DNA of 64,000 nucleotides from Actinoallomurus spadix (GTDB lineage Bacteria > Actinomycetota > Actinomycetes > Streptosporangiales > Streptosporangiaceae), in assembly GCF_024055725.1 (NCBI RefSeq), contig NZ_JAMXMX010000027.1:1-64000 (forward strand). Reading direction: 5' to 3'. The notes beneath the pieces are model-generated. The model did not search any database. It was not told where the DNA came from and saw only the letters and a program-made list of their open reading frames with translations. A program made the translations under genes and the position numbers. Shown here in pieces: positions 1 through 9,659 of this stretch (within the stretch, counting starts at the first letter, position 1; every line of letters starts with the position of its first letter).

Positions 1-929
<929 letters not shown>

Positions 930-1035
930 TCACCTTCGCGGGCCGCCCCGAGCTGAAAGTTTCAGCGGCCGCGGCATCCCGGCCGTTCCGGTCCGGCCGG
1001 GATGGGAAGGTGCGGCCCGAGGCGGCCGGCTCCGC

Positions 1036-1431
1036 TCAGCCTGGGCCCGGGCCGGGCGATTCGGCCGCGATGCCGAGTTCACCGACGAGCGTGTCCGGTG
1101 CACGCATGCGCCAGGCGTCGGTGACGAGTTCTTCCAGACGATCGAGATCCACTTTCTCCAGCCACAGCATGACCAGAGGCATCCCGTCGTAGGCGGGCGT
1201 GGTGAAGAAGCGTTCCGGCTCGCCGAGCAGCAACGCCTGCTTCTCCGCCTCGTCGCCGACGTACAGCACGGCGATGTCCGTCCGGATGACACGCGGCCTA
1301 CCCGGTCTGCGCTCGGGGTAGGACCAGACGAAGCCCTTGCCGGCGACCCGGAAATCGAAGCCGTCACTGTCGATCTCGACCACGTGAGGGAGCGCGAGCG
1401 CCAACCTGCGGACGTCCTCGTCGTCAGCCAT
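1036..1431 (-). CDS. MmcQ/YjbR-family (DUF419-like) protein
   Basis: A 131-residue cytoplasmic protein with the short alpha/beta layout of the MmcQ/YjbR (DUF419) family. The N-terminus (MADDEDVRRLALALPHVVE) matches the family's usual first helix. The middle carries the F-x-V-x-G-K-x-F-V-W strand pair, and the stretch reading FFTTPAYDGMPLVMLWL is the typical family core. Family members have a CyaY-like fold and are often called DNA-binding, but no biochemical role is established. It stands alone: the neighbour at 1584 is divergent and the GH62 gene lies 460 bp downstream on the same strand. The last ten residues are Pro/Gly-rich and probably disordered. Confidence 0.8.
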   Translation of the reverse strand: MADDEDVRRLALALPHVVEIDSDGFDFRVAGKGFVWSYPERRPGRPRVIRTDIAVLYVGDEAEKQALLLGEPERFFTTPAYDGMPLVMLWLEKVDLDRLEELVTDAWRMRAPDTLVGELGIAAESPGPGPG

Positions 1432-1583
1432 CGTGGTCGCCCCCGGGCACCGCCTTCTGCACAGGTGCAGGCTATCGGCCCGGCCACCGCCGACGGGGCC
1501 GGGTCGGTGCCGATGCGACGTGCGTGAGGTCGCATGCCAAGATGCGAAGGCACACGGCGGTGGATCGGGATGGGGGACGGCCG

Positions 1584-2204
1584 ATGGCGATCGAGACTCG
1601 GCGAGCGGCGATACTGGCGCTGCACTGGCAGGTGAACGTCATCCGGCGCGACGGCTACTTCGGTGGGATGCTCGGCGAGCCGGTCGAACGTAGCGGTGTG
1701 ATCGCCAGGGCGGTGCGCTTCCATGAGGACGCGACCCGAGCGGGGGTCCCGCTTTACTTCACGCGCTTCACCATCCCCGAGGACGAGGGTGGGCTGGTGC
1801 GGAACACCGCCTTCATGCGGGCCGTCGCGGACGCGCAGGAGAGCTTCCGTCCGGACGCGCCGGGCGCGCGGATCATCGACGAGATGCACCATCTCGTTGA
1901 GGCGGACAACGTGGTCGACAACCAGAAGCTGTCCGGTCTTGCGGGCAACGACCTGGCGGAGCGCCTGCGTGGCGACGGCGTCACCACGCTCTTCATCACC
2001 GGGGTGGCGACCAACCTGACCGTCGAGCAGACGGCCCGCCACGCCACGGACCTCGGGTTCCACGTGCATCCGGTGACCGACTGCGTGACGGCCGCGACCG
2101 AGGACGCGCACAAGGCCTCGCTGGCGAACCTGGATCTCACGACGGCGGGATGCCTATCGGCCGCCGAATGCCTGGCCGCGCTGACGGGAGAGCGCCGCCC
2201 GTGA
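1584..2204 (+). CDS. Isochorismatase-fold protein lacking catalytic Asp and Cys
   Basis: A 206-residue protein of the isochorismatase-like (cysteine hydrolase) superfamily. ATG 1584 is preferred over 1524 because it follows GGGGGACGG at the right spacing and begins the conserved strand. The fold markers are present: the first strand AILALHWQV, the Lys region (NQKLSGLAGNDL) and the signature GVATNLTVEQTARHATDLGF. However, the catalytic Asp of the first strand (usually ALLVIDMQ) is His, and the nucleophile Cys of the signature (usually TNLCVE) is Thr. Only the Lys of the triad remains. Isochorismatases proper also lack the Cys but keep the Asp. This suggests a binding or degenerate protein, or a different chemistry. 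It is divergent from the YjbR-like gene. Confidence 0.8.
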   Translation: MAIETRRAAILALHWQVNVIRRDGYFGGMLGEPVERSGVIARAVRFHEDATRAGVPLYFTRFTIPEDEGGLVRNTAFMRAVADAQESFRPDAPGARIIDEMHHLVEADNVVDNQKLSGLAGNDLAERLRGDGVTTLFITGVATNLTVEQTARHATDLGFHVHPVTDCVTAATEDAHKASLANLDLTTAGCLSAAECLAALTGERRP

Positions 2205-2303
2205 CGGCGAGCGACAAGACGCTCGTACGTTCGGCCGAACGCTCGGAAGCGGCCTCCGAGTTCTGCCGGGTGGGAACCTGCGGGATCAGCGCAGCGGAGA
2301 GGG

Positions 2304-2819
2304 TCACGCCGGCGGCTGGAGTGCCGCTGCCAGGCCGTTGAGGCGAAGCGCTGTTCCGCCGCGCAGGTGCGGGAGGTCGGCGGAGCCGTCGCCGGTCCGG
2401 GTGAGGAAGGTGACCTGTTCGGTCCAGGTCAGTCGGGTGGATCCGGCCTCGTCGGCGAGCAGGACCGTTACGAGTGAGGTCCAGCGCCGTACGTCGTTGA
2501 CGGTGGATTCGTAGGCGAAGACGATGCGCTGGTCCGGCACGATGTCGATGTAGCGCGATCGGTAGTCGAGGTGTTCCGGCGGCGCGTCCATGACGGTGAA
2601 GGTGCTCTGGGCGGTCTCGCCACCGCCGACACCGAACTCGTGCTGGTAGGTGGCGCCCGCTCCGGGGAGCTTGAACCAGCGGCGTCGGATCGCGGTGTCG
2701 GCGAAGGCGGCGAAGACCGCGGCCGGGGACGCGTCCAGGCGCCGGGAGACGGTGAAGGTGTCGTGGCGGACGTCGAGTGCGTCGGCCGGCCGTCCTGGTG
2801 CGGTGTCCTGGTCGTTCAT
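2304..2819 (-). CDS. SRPBCC / AHSA1-like lipid-binding-fold protein
   Basis: About 171 residues when started at ATG 2819, which has ACGGAG 9 bp upstream; an in-frame extension to 2909 has no convincing ribosome site. After a short N-terminal tail the sequence follows the AHSA1/SRPBCC pattern: TVSRRLDASPAAVFAAFADT, then the Trp-Phe motif (RRRWFKLPG), central strands reading LDYRSRYIDIVPDQRIVFAY, and the terminal helix around LNGLAAAL. The fold forms a hydrophobic cavity; some relatives serve as partner proteins of ArsR-type repressors, but none is adjacent here. It lies 132 bp downstream of the PaaX gene on the same strand and might be read from that operon. Substrate unknown. Confidence 0.75.
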   Translation of the reverse strand: MNDQDTAPGRPADALDVRHDTFTVSRRLDASPAAVFAAFADTAIRRRWFKLPGAGATYQHEFGVGGGETAQSTFTVMDAPPEHLDYRSRYIDIVPDQRIVFAYESTVNDVRRWTSLVTVLLADEAGSTRLTWTEQVTFLTRTGDGSADLPHLRGGTALRLNGLAAALQPPA

Positions 2820-2951
2820 CCCAGCTCCGTTTCGAAGGCGGCGGTAGGAGGCTTGATGGTCATCACCGGCAGTGAACGCGGGCCGGCCGGTGATATTCCC
2901 CTCGATCAATCAGTCCCTGAAAAGAAACCACACCAAGATACGATCGACCGT

Positions 2952-3935
2952 TCAGGCTGTGGCGTTCAGGCCGAGCGCTTCGCCGGCGGTCTCCATCTGA
3001 TGCGGCACGCGGCGCCGTTCGAGAGCTTGGCGGCCGAGCTCGAGAAGATCGTCGGTCGTGTTGTACTTGATCAGTTCGGCGAGGTCGGGGGAGTACCGTT
3101 CGACGATCTGCCGCACCCGGATCGCGGCGAGGGAACCAAGCATGTCGTAGACCTCGACGAACAGTTCGTACGCTTCGCGGCGCGGCCACCTGCTGGGCAG
3201 GAGGTTCGACGGCAGGTCCGGGTCGATCCCCGGGAAGCTCCGCCAACTGTCCATGATGTGCGTGCGGGACAGCAGGGCCTGGCTCGCGCCGACGTGACCG
3301 TTGCGGACCTGTGTGCGGAGCGGTTCGTAGGCGGTGACGAACTCGGTGTAGCGTGCCGCGATCTCGTCCAGGTCCCAGGCATCGATCGGCCGCCGTGCCG
3401 ACGGCGTGTGCTCGACCGCACGGAAGATGGTGACCTCTCCCAGACCCAGCTCGTCGAACTCCTGGCGGGCTTGCTCCGCGACCGGCCTGGCCGAGACCCA
3501 GGTACCGTCGTAGAGCGGCGCGAACCCCAGCCAGCGCAGCCGCGAGTAGATCGAGTAGCGCTGTTCGCGCTCGCGCTCGGACAGGGTGAACATCGCAACG
3601 GTCCACTGCCCGTCCCAGGATTCGTTCTCCTGGCCGAACGAAACGAACCGGTAGCCGCCCGCCATGAGCATGTCCGAGGCCCCGGGCGCCAAGCCGTAGT
3701 AGGAGTTGCGGCCCACTTTCGAAGGGACCACGACTCCTCGCCGGGCCAGGCGGCCCAGCGCGGCGCGGGCCGCTGTGGGGCCGATGTCGAATTCACCGAG
3801 CAGGGCGACGAGCGCGGCGGAAGGCAGGTGCTCGGTGCGCCCTAGCCAGTAGTCACCGAGCAACGTGGTCAGCAGGTGCTGCGATGACGAGCCCGCTTGT
3901 GATCTCGGCAGGTCCAGGGACGGCGTCGGACTCAT
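2952..3935 (-). CDS. PaaX-family transcriptional regulator
   Basis: 327 residues. The N-terminal winged helix (about residues 18-95: LLTTLLGDYWLG...TAARAALGRLARRGVV) and the C-terminal PaaX domain (about 110-300, with WRSFPGIDPDLPSNLLP and a long terminal helix) match the PaaX family, whose archetype represses phenylacetate catabolism and is released by an aryl-CoA thioester. The ATG at 3935 overlaps the CoA-transferase stop (ATGA), so it is the last gene of the four-gene operon starting at 7683. By analogy it would sense a CoA thioester made by the pathway and control both this operon and the divergent transporter operon; this is inferred from position. Confidence 0.88.
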   Translation of the reverse strand: MSPTPSLDLPRSQAGSSSQHLLTTLLGDYWLGRTEHLPSAALVALLGEFDIGPTAARAALGRLARRGVVVPSKVGRNSYYGLAPGASDMLMAGGYRFVSFGQENESWDGQWTVAMFTLSEREREQRYSIYSRLRWLGFAPLYDGTWVSARPVAEQARQEFDELGLGEVTIFRAVEHTPSARRPIDAWDLDEIAARYTEFVTAYEPLRTQVRNGHVGASQALLSRTHIMDSWRSFPGIDPDLPSNLLPSRWPRREAYELFVEVYDMLGSLAAIRVRQIVERYSPDLAELIKYNTTDDLLELGRQALERRRVPHQMETAGEALGLNATA

Positions 3936-5188
3936 CCGATCACTCCCCGGCTGGCGAGCTCGTCGATCCGGCCCTCGGAATATCCGAGGAGATCGCGGTA
4001 CACCCGTTTGTTGTCCTCGCCGAGGGCCGGCACCGACGAACGGTAACCGGTCCGGGAACGCGACAAATGCACTGGCAGGCCGCTGCCGATCAGTCCCTCG
4101 GTCGTCCCGTAGGCCGGGTGTCGTAGTGGCATCGTGTCCCCCCGGGACAGCAACAGCTCATCGCCCACCGCTTCAGCCGGCCGGCGCACCGGCGCACACG
4201 GCACGCCGCGTGCCTCTAGAGCCGCAACGACGTCTTCCGTAGTGCGCTTTGTCGTCCATTCCTCGATGAGCTCGTGCAGTTCGTCGGCATGCTCCACCCG
4301 GCCGTCTCGGCTGGCGAACCGCTCGTCGTCGCACCACTCGGGCCGCCCGAGTGCGGCAAGGACGCCTTGGGCGAACTTCGTCTCCGGGGCGCAGATCGCG
4401 ACCCATCCGTCATTGGTGCGGAAGACCCCGAACGGCGCGAGCCGCGGCATGAAGCGACCGGTGCGACCGGACCGGCCGAGCGGCTCGAGCAGATGGGACT
4501 GTTCGCCGGCCACCAACGCCGTGAGGGAACCGAGCATGGACACATCCACATGCTGCCCGATTCCGGTGGCCTCCGCTTGGCGCAGCGCACCGAGAATGCC
4601 GATCACGGCGAACAGCGGCGCGGACAGGTCCCCGATCGGGATGCCGACACGCACCGGTGGATCGCCGTCCTCGCCGGAGGTCATCATCGTGCCGGAGAGC
4701 GCCTGGATGATCGCGTCCATGGCCTTGCCCGCGCCCGGGACGCCTTGTGCCCCGAATCCGGAGATCGAGCAGTAGACGATGCGCGGATTGGCGGCCTGTG
4801 CCGCCGCATAACCGACACCGAGCCGATCGGCCGTGCCGCGGCTGTAGTTCTCCACCACGATGTCCGCATGGCGGACGAGGTCGGCGAAGACCTCGGCGGC
4901 CGCCGGATCTTTGAGGTTGAGCGTCACGCTCTCCTTGCCGCGGGTCCGTTCGAGCACGCCGAGCGACATGTCGTCGTCGTGCTGCCGCCGCATCGACAGC
5001 CCATCGCGGCCGAAGTAGGGCGCGTTGTTACGCACCCGGTCGCCCCCGTCCGGGTTCTCCACCTTGATGACGCGGGCGCCGAGACCACTGAGGAGGAGAG
5101 TCGCGTACGGGCCGGCCAGCGCGATGGTCAGGTCGACGACGGTGACGCCCTCCAGCGGGCGGGGGATCTCGGCAGTGGACTCAGTCAT
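3932..5188 (-). CDS. CaiB/BaiF family III CoA-transferase
   Basis: 418 residues, full family length. The N-terminus shows the family III signature (LEGVTVVDLTIALAGPYAT), followed by LGARVIKVENPDGGD, the NLKDP element, ENYSRGTADRLG and the central region GAGKAMDAIIQALSGTM. The Asp in KAMDAIIQ aligns with the catalytic Asp that forms the aspartyl-CoA anhydride. These enzymes move CoA between carboxylic acids. It starts 48 bp after the dehydratase subunit stop with AAGGAA upstream, and overlaps paaX by 4 bp. In context it most likely activates the acid that the two dehydratase-like subunits then act on, or recycles CoA from the product. The acid itself cannot be read from sequence. Confidence 0.9.
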   Translation of the reverse strand: MTESTAEIPRPLEGVTVVDLTIALAGPYATLLLSGLGARVIKVENPDGGDRVRNNAPYFGRDGLSMRRQHDDDMSLGVLERTRGKESVTLNLKDPAAAEVFADLVRHADIVVENYSRGTADRLGVGYAAAQAANPRIVYCSISGFGAQGVPGAGKAMDAIIQALSGTMMTSGEDGDPPVRVGIPIGDLSAPLFAVIGILGALRQAEATGIGQHVDVSMLGSLTALVAGEQSHLLEPLGRSGRTGRFMPRLAPFGVFRTNDGWVAICAPETKFAQGVLAALGRPEWCDDERFASRDGRVEHADELHELIEEWTTKRTTEDVVAALEARGVPCAPVRRPAEAVGDELLLSRGDTMPLRHPAYGTTEGLIGSGLPVHLSRSRTGYRSSVPALGEDNKRVYRDLLGYSEGRIDELASRGVIG

Positions 5189-5236
5189 GGAAGGTTCCTT
5201 GGTGGCTCGAAGGTGGGGTCGCGTCCTGCCGGGTAC

Positions 5237-6538
5237 TCATCGGCGGCGCTCCTCGCGGGCTCGCCGCCGCGCGGCCACGGGTGCGACCCGCTTCTCGATG
5301 AACTCGGCGACCTGTGCCTGCACGGCCTCCTGGTCCCAGCTGCGCGCATCGCCGCTGTCGCCGACGATCTGCAGGACCGGCACACCGGCCGCCTCGATGG
5401 CGCGGTTGACGAAGTAGTTGCCTCTCCGGTCCGTGGTCGCCATGTGCACGGCGCCGTCGATGCGGTTGTGCACGGCTTCCTTGGCGTACCATTCGCTGGC
5501 CCAGGGCGGTGCGTTGATCATGTCGGGAAACGCGGCGAAGCGGCCGGCGAGAGTGCGCAAGGGGTCCTCGCCGTGGCGGATGTATCCGTCGGCCGCCAGG
5601 CCCAGATACATCGACCAGACGAACATCGCCCCATACGTTTCCTGGAACCAGCTGTAGAAGCCCATGTCGAACCACAGACCCGTACCGACCCACATCAGGC
5701 GGATCTGCTCGTCGGGGCACGGTGACTCGCCGTTGTCGGCGCGTTCGCGCACTTCTTCGTAGAAGGTGCGTGCCGCATCGCGGGCCCATTCGGTTCCCCG
5801 ATGCCATTGGGGGATCATGACGCTGGGAATGCTGTCGGCGATGGTGATCGGGGCGGGGCTCGTGCGGGCGATCAGGTCACGAGTCGCCCGGTTGTAGAGC
5901 TGTTGCTCGTTGACCAGCTCCATCACCGTACGGAAGCGTTCCTCGTCGAAGGTCCGGCCGGTGGCGACTTCGAGGTGGCGGATGACGCCGGTCAGTTCCG
6001 CGGTCATCAGGTCTATCCGCGGCTTGCCGACCAGCGCTTCCCAATCGTCCTCGATGCGGTCCCACCAGTGCGGGTCCACCTCGCGCGGAACAGTCCGTTC
6101 GAAGCCGAGGAAGGTGGCGCCTCGTTCGCGCTGCCAGGCCTCGAACACCTTCCGCAGCGCGTCCCCCGTCATTTCGGCGAGGACGAAGCTGATCGGGGGA
6201 AGCCCGCCCCACGGGGGATCGTCGTCGAACGTGGACGCCAGCGCCAGGCTGTTGTACTGCTCCTGGTCCGCCGGATAGCCGCGCTCGGCGAGGAGCCGGA
6301 GGTAAGGGCCGGACCGCTGTTTCGCCGCGCACACCGACGCCCACCACTGGTTGACCACATAGGGGATGTCCAGTGCCCGCAGGATCTCCTGCGGCGCGTC
6401 GGCGTTGACGAGCGCGACCGGATCACCGGCGGCGGCGCGTTCCTTCAGGCGGGCGAACCACTGCCGCTGGTAGGTGGTGGCCGCCTTGGCCGAGGGCAGG
6501 CTGGCGCCGGTGCGACGGCCTCGGGTGAATTCGCTCAT
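5237..6538 (-). CDS. 2-hydroxyacyl-CoA dehydratase-like subunit (no apparent Fe-S cysteines)
   Basis: 433 residues. ATG 6538 is chosen because it overlaps the stop of the preceding subunit (ATGA). The fold follows HgdA/HgdB/BcrB-type subunits: NADAPQEILRALDIPYVVNQWWASV, the helical middle, then PVLQIVGDSGDARSWDQEAVQAQVAEFIE, the classic C-terminal domain end. The cysteines that hold the [4Fe-4S] cluster in classical members are not where expected: the stretch after GYPAD reads QEQY instead of a Cys-Ser-Tyr type motif, and the usual H-x-x-C near the end reads MATTDRRG. Only two scattered cysteines remain. Classical enzymes also need an ATP-driven activator (HgdC/BadF type), and none is in the window. 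The subunit may be a scaffold for a one-cluster enzyme or act on other chemistry. Confidence 0.82.
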   Translation of the reverse strand: MSEFTRGRRTGASLPSAKAATTYQRQWFARLKERAAAGDPVALVNADAPQEILRALDIPYVVNQWWASVCAAKQRSGPYLRLLAERGYPADQEQYNSLALASTFDDDPPWGGLPPISFVLAEMTGDALRKVFEAWQRERGATFLGFERTVPREVDPHWWDRIEDDWEALVGKPRIDLMTAELTGVIRHLEVATGRTFDEERFRTVMELVNEQQLYNRATRDLIARTSPAPITIADSIPSVMIPQWHRGTEWARDAARTFYEEVRERADNGESPCPDEQIRLMWVGTGLWFDMGFYSWFQETYGAMFVWSMYLGLAADGYIRHGEDPLRTLAGRFAAFPDMINAPPWASEWYAKEAVHNRIDGAVHMATTDRRGNYFVNRAIEAAGVPVLQIVGDSGDARSWDQEAVQAQVAEFIEKRVAPVAARRRAREERRR

Positions 6539-7683
6539 CGGGACATCTCCGCGGTCCGCTCGTGCAGTGCGCTCATCAGCAGGTCGGCGGCGTCGTCGTG
6601 CCTCGCCGCGCCGTACGGTTGTGCTGGAACGGCCACCAGCGGAATGCCCACGCGCTCGAGGGACTCGCGTTGCACCGGCACATCCCACGCCGGCGCGTCG
6701 TCGTACTGCCGAGTCCAGGCGACGACCAGGTCCGCGCCGCAGGCGGCGGCCATCCGTGCCGTCTGCTCGGCGCGTAGTGCCGCGGCATGCCCGGCGGATG
6801 CGGGCGCGGCCAGCGCGCGGGATCGCACGAGCGCGCTGCGGAGGTGCTGCGAGGGCCCGATGTCCCGTTCGCCGGCGAGGGCGCCCCAGTCGTGGTCCTC
6901 ACCGACGATGACCGCGCCGAGCGATTCGATCAACTGGTAGGCCGACGGGTTGTCGTGGCCACAGCCGGTGAGGAACACCCGGATCCCCGGCCGGCGCGGC
7001 AGGTCGCCGGCGTCGGCCAGCAGTTGCTCGGCCAGCGCGCACCATACCCGTGGTGAGCTGACGAAGGCCGCGCCGATCACCGCGAGCGCCTGGACCCCGG
7101 TCAGCCGTGGTCCGTCCGGCGCGGTGCGGAGTTCGCTTCCCACCGCACGGATCAGCGCGCGGACCCGGTCGTGCTCGGCCGCGGCCTCCCGCAGGTCCGC
7201 GTCGGTGATCGGCCGGTGCGCCCACTCGCTCATCTCGGCGATGAAGGCGTCCAGCCGACTCCGGTTGTAGACGGCCGACGTGCGTTGCGGCAGGTGCAGC
7301 AGGTCGAAGTAGGAGAGTCGCGGTATGCCCGGGCGTCGTTCCAGGCGCTGGATCTCGCGCAGGTACAAGAACAATCGCACGGTGCCCTCGCAGTCGGCGG
7401 ACAGCGCCAGGCCGGCCGAGGCGGCCGCGTCCCCGTCCAGCAACCGCGCGAGCTGGGAGACGGCGGCCCCGTCGATGCCCGGGCCGCAGTAGCGCGCGGC
7501 CGACTCGTACGCGCCGGACCGGCCGGGAAAGCGGAACGGGGCGAATCCGGCTGCGGAGAGCACCTCCGTGGGAACGTCCGCGCCCACGTACGCCACCGTC
7601 GGCCGGTCGTCCAGGGCGGCGGGCACCGGACCGGTACGTGTCTCGTACAGCGCCGCGAGTTGGCCGAGCGCATCCAAGTTCAC
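6535..7683 (-). CDS. 2-hydroxyacyl-CoA dehydratase-like subunit, cysteine-bearing partner
   Basis: 382 residues, first gene of the minus operon and tightly coupled to the next subunit (4-bp overlap). It has the typical two-domain layout: an N-terminal Rossmann-like half (VAYVGADVPTEVLSAAGFAPFRFPG), a helical linker, and a second half around VFLTGCGHDNPSAYQLIESLGAVIVGEDHDWG. Cysteines occur at AARYCGPG, SADCEGT and TGCGHD; the first two are close to the positions of cluster ligands 1 and 2 in the family. The ligand usually found after the Glu/Asp-rich strand is Asp here (GEDHDW). A [4Fe-4S] cluster in this subunit is therefore possible but not certain. It would pair with the downstream subunit as a heterodimer. 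Confidence 0.82.
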   Translation of the reverse strand: MNLDALGQLAALYETRTGPVPAALDDRPTVAYVGADVPTEVLSAAGFAPFRFPGRSGAYESAARYCGPGIDGAAVSQLARLLDGDAAASAGLALSADCEGTVRLFLYLREIQRLERRPGIPRLSYFDLLHLPQRTSAVYNRSRLDAFIAEMSEWAHRPITDADLREAAAEHDRVRALIRAVGSELRTAPDGPRLTGVQALAVIGAAFVSSPRVWCALAEQLLADAGDLPRRPGIRVFLTGCGHDNPSAYQLIESLGAVIVGEDHDWGALAGERDIGPSQHLRSALVRSRALAAPASAGHAAALRAEQTARMAAACGADLVVAWTRQYDDAPAWDVPVQRESLERVGIPLVAVPAQPYGAARHDDAADLLMSALHERTAEMSR

Positions 7684-7858
7684 TCACCCCATTCCGTTAT
7701 CGCGAGCCCACCAGCGGACCGGATAACACGACACAAGCTCGCAACCAATGGCAACGAGCTACATCCTTTTGGCCACGGGAAGCCTTCTAGCCGCACCGTT
7801 TATCCATCTGCCCAGCCACCTGCAAACAGTACGCGGGGCAGAACGTGCGACACAAGCG

Positions 7859-7888
7859 TTGACGCCTGGCAGATCCAGTCCATATGAT
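7859..7888 (+). promoter_or_regulatory. Sigma-70-type promoter of the ABC/hydrolase operon
   Basis: TTGACG (7859-7864) and TATGAT (7883-7888) are separated by 18 bp and point toward the solute-binding protein gene at 8030. They lie in the 346-bp gap (7684-8029) between the two divergent operons, where the PaaX operator is also expected. A weak dyad GTTATC (7696-7701) / GATAAC (7722-7727) close to the minus-operon start is a possible regulator site. The rest of the gap is unremarkable. Confidence 0.55.
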
Positions 7889-8029
7889 CCAGCCCACACT
7901 CGCGCAACGGCGATCCGATGGCCCCAGGCTCAACGGCGCCACCACAACGGCCGTCGTTGCCCGATCACGGTCGGCACTGCCGCGCAGGCGTGAGGCGGTC
8001 AGCCGCTCCCCGGAGATGAGGAGGAAACA

Positions 8030-9619
8030 ATGCGCAGACCTTCACGTAGCGGACGGCGCTCACCGATGAGGGTGGGAGTGATCAGCGCTGTCGCGATGAC
8101 CCTGCCGCTGCTCGGCGCGGCGGCGTGTTCGTCGTCCAGCGGTGGGTCTTCGGGTGGTGCCTCGTCATCGAAGCTCACGTTGCAGTTCGCGGGGCCGCCG
8201 ATCAGCCTCAACCCGGCGCTGGGCGGCAACGGGCTCTCGACGGCGTTCACCGCGCTGGCCTACGACTCGCTGATCCATCTCAGTGGCGATGGCAAGCTCG
8301 TGCCGGACCTGGCCACCTCCTGGAACTACGTCGGCCAGGACAACAAGGTCTTCGAGATGACCCTGCGCCATGGGGTCAAGTTCACTGACGGCAGCCCGCT
8401 GACGGCCGACGCGGTGGTCGCGTCGATGAACTACTTCCGCAAGGCCGGTGGCGGCCTGGTCGGCGACGCCGGCCCGGTCGACTCGATCTCCGCCGTCGGG
8501 CCGGACAAGGTCCGCGTCACGTACAAGGCCCCGAACCCCGACGCCGCCATGACCATGACGCAGTACCACGGGATCGGGATGATCATCGGGCCGAAGGGCC
8601 TGGCGAATCCGCAGTCTCTGCTGACGGCCAGCGACGGAACCGGCCAGTACGTCTACAACGGTAAGACGTCGGTCGCGAACAGTCGCTACAACTACGAAAA
8701 GAACCCGAGCTATTTCAACCCCTCCGCCCAGATGTTCAGCGGGGTCGCCATCCGCGTCATCGGCGACGCGCAGGCCGTTCTGTCCGCCGCCCAGACCGGG
8801 CAGGTGCAGTTCGCCGGCGGCGCCGCCTCGACGGCCGATGCGGCGAAACAAGCCAAGCTGCAGGTGTTGTCCGCGCCGTTCTTCAACTGGACGCTGATCC
8901 TGGCCGACTCCGCCGGGAAGATCAGTAAGCCGCTGGGCGACGCTCGGGTCCGGCAGGCGATCGCCTACGCGCTCGACCGCAAGGGCCTGGCGAACGCCCT
9001 CGGCGGACAGTACGCCGCTCCCAGCACACAGGTGCTGCTACCCGGAACCGACGGGTACCTGCCGCAGGCCGGATACGAGTACGACCTGGCCAAGGCGAAG
9101 AGCCTGATGGCCGAGGCGGGTTACGCGGACGGTTTCTCGATGACCATCCTCACCGAATCCCTCCTCGATCGGAACACCACCTACTCGCAGGCCATCGTGC
9201 ACGCGCTCGGGGCCATCGGCATCAAGGCCACGCTGCACGTGCAGTCGACCGGTATCGGGCAGTTCGCCGGTGACGCGATGAGCAAGAAGTACCCCGCGAT
9301 CATCTTCCCCAGCGCGGGGACCGACATGTTCCAGGCGCACAACCAGATCGCCAACGGGTTGTTCAACCCATTCGGCAACAAGGACCGGCAACTGGAGTCG
9401 ACGCTGGCGAAGGCATTCGCGTCCAACGGCGCCGACCGCACGCGCCTCTATCAGCAGGCCTCCCAGCGCTATCACGACCTCACCTGGTACGTCCCGGTGT
9501 TCTCCACCCAGAACCTGCTGTACGCCAGCCCGAAGCTGACCAACGTCAAGACCTCGGTGCTGAACCCCAACCCGATGCCGGTGGCTCCCACGGCCGATCT
9601 CGCCTGGAAGATCAAGTAG
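8030..9619 (+). CDS. ABC transporter solute-binding lipoprotein, family 5 (peptide/opine/nickel type)
   Basis: 529 residues. The start at 8030 follows GAGGAGGAAAC. Residues 1-33 are a lipoprotein signal with basic N-region, a hydrophobic core and lipobox LGAAAC, so the mature protein is anchored by Cys33 and followed by a Ser/Gly spacer. The body is an SBP_bac_5 fold: LNPALGGNGLSTAFTALAYDSLIHL, the family segment around VFEMTLRHGVKFTDGSPLTADAVVASMNYF, and the Lobe II region LGDARVRQAIAYALDRKGLANAL. It captures the imported compound outside the membrane. First gene of a seven-gene plus-strand operon. Family 5 binds peptides, opines, glycosides or metals, so the ligand is open; hydrolases downstream argue for an amide or ester. 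Confidence 0.92.
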   Translation: MRRPSRSGRRSPMRVGVISAVAMTLPLLGAAACSSSSGGSSGGASSSKLTLQFAGPPISLNPALGGNGLSTAFTALAYDSLIHLSGDGKLVPDLATSWNYVGQDNKVFEMTLRHGVKFTDGSPLTADAVVASMNYFRKAGGGLVGDAGPVDSISAVGPDKVRVTYKAPNPDAAMTMTQYHGIGMIIGPKGLANPQSLLTASDGTGQYVYNGKTSVANSRYNYEKNPSYFNPSAQMFSGVAIRVIGDAQAVLSAAQTGQVQFAGGAASTADAAKQAKLQVLSAPFFNWTLILADSAGKISKPLGDARVRQAIAYALDRKGLANALGGQYAAPSTQVLLPGTDGYLPQAGYEYDLAKAKSLMAEAGYADGFSMTILTESLLDRNTTYSQAIVHALGAIGIKATLHVQSTGIGQFAGDAMSKKYPAIIFPSAGTDMFQAHNQIANGLFNPFGNKDRQLESTLAKAFASNGADRTRLYQQASQRYHDLTWYVPVFSTQNLLYASPKLTNVKTSVLNPNPMPVAPTADLAWKIK

Positions 9620-9659
9620 GCGACGGGGAATCGTCCACGCCGGAAGGAGGACGACGGAC

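Noticed and set aside
930-2111. Long open minus-strand frame across 1036-1431 and 1584-2204
   Set aside because: It overlaps two supported genes on other frames, is Arg/Pro/His-rich and shows no domain, so it is a GC-bias artefact.
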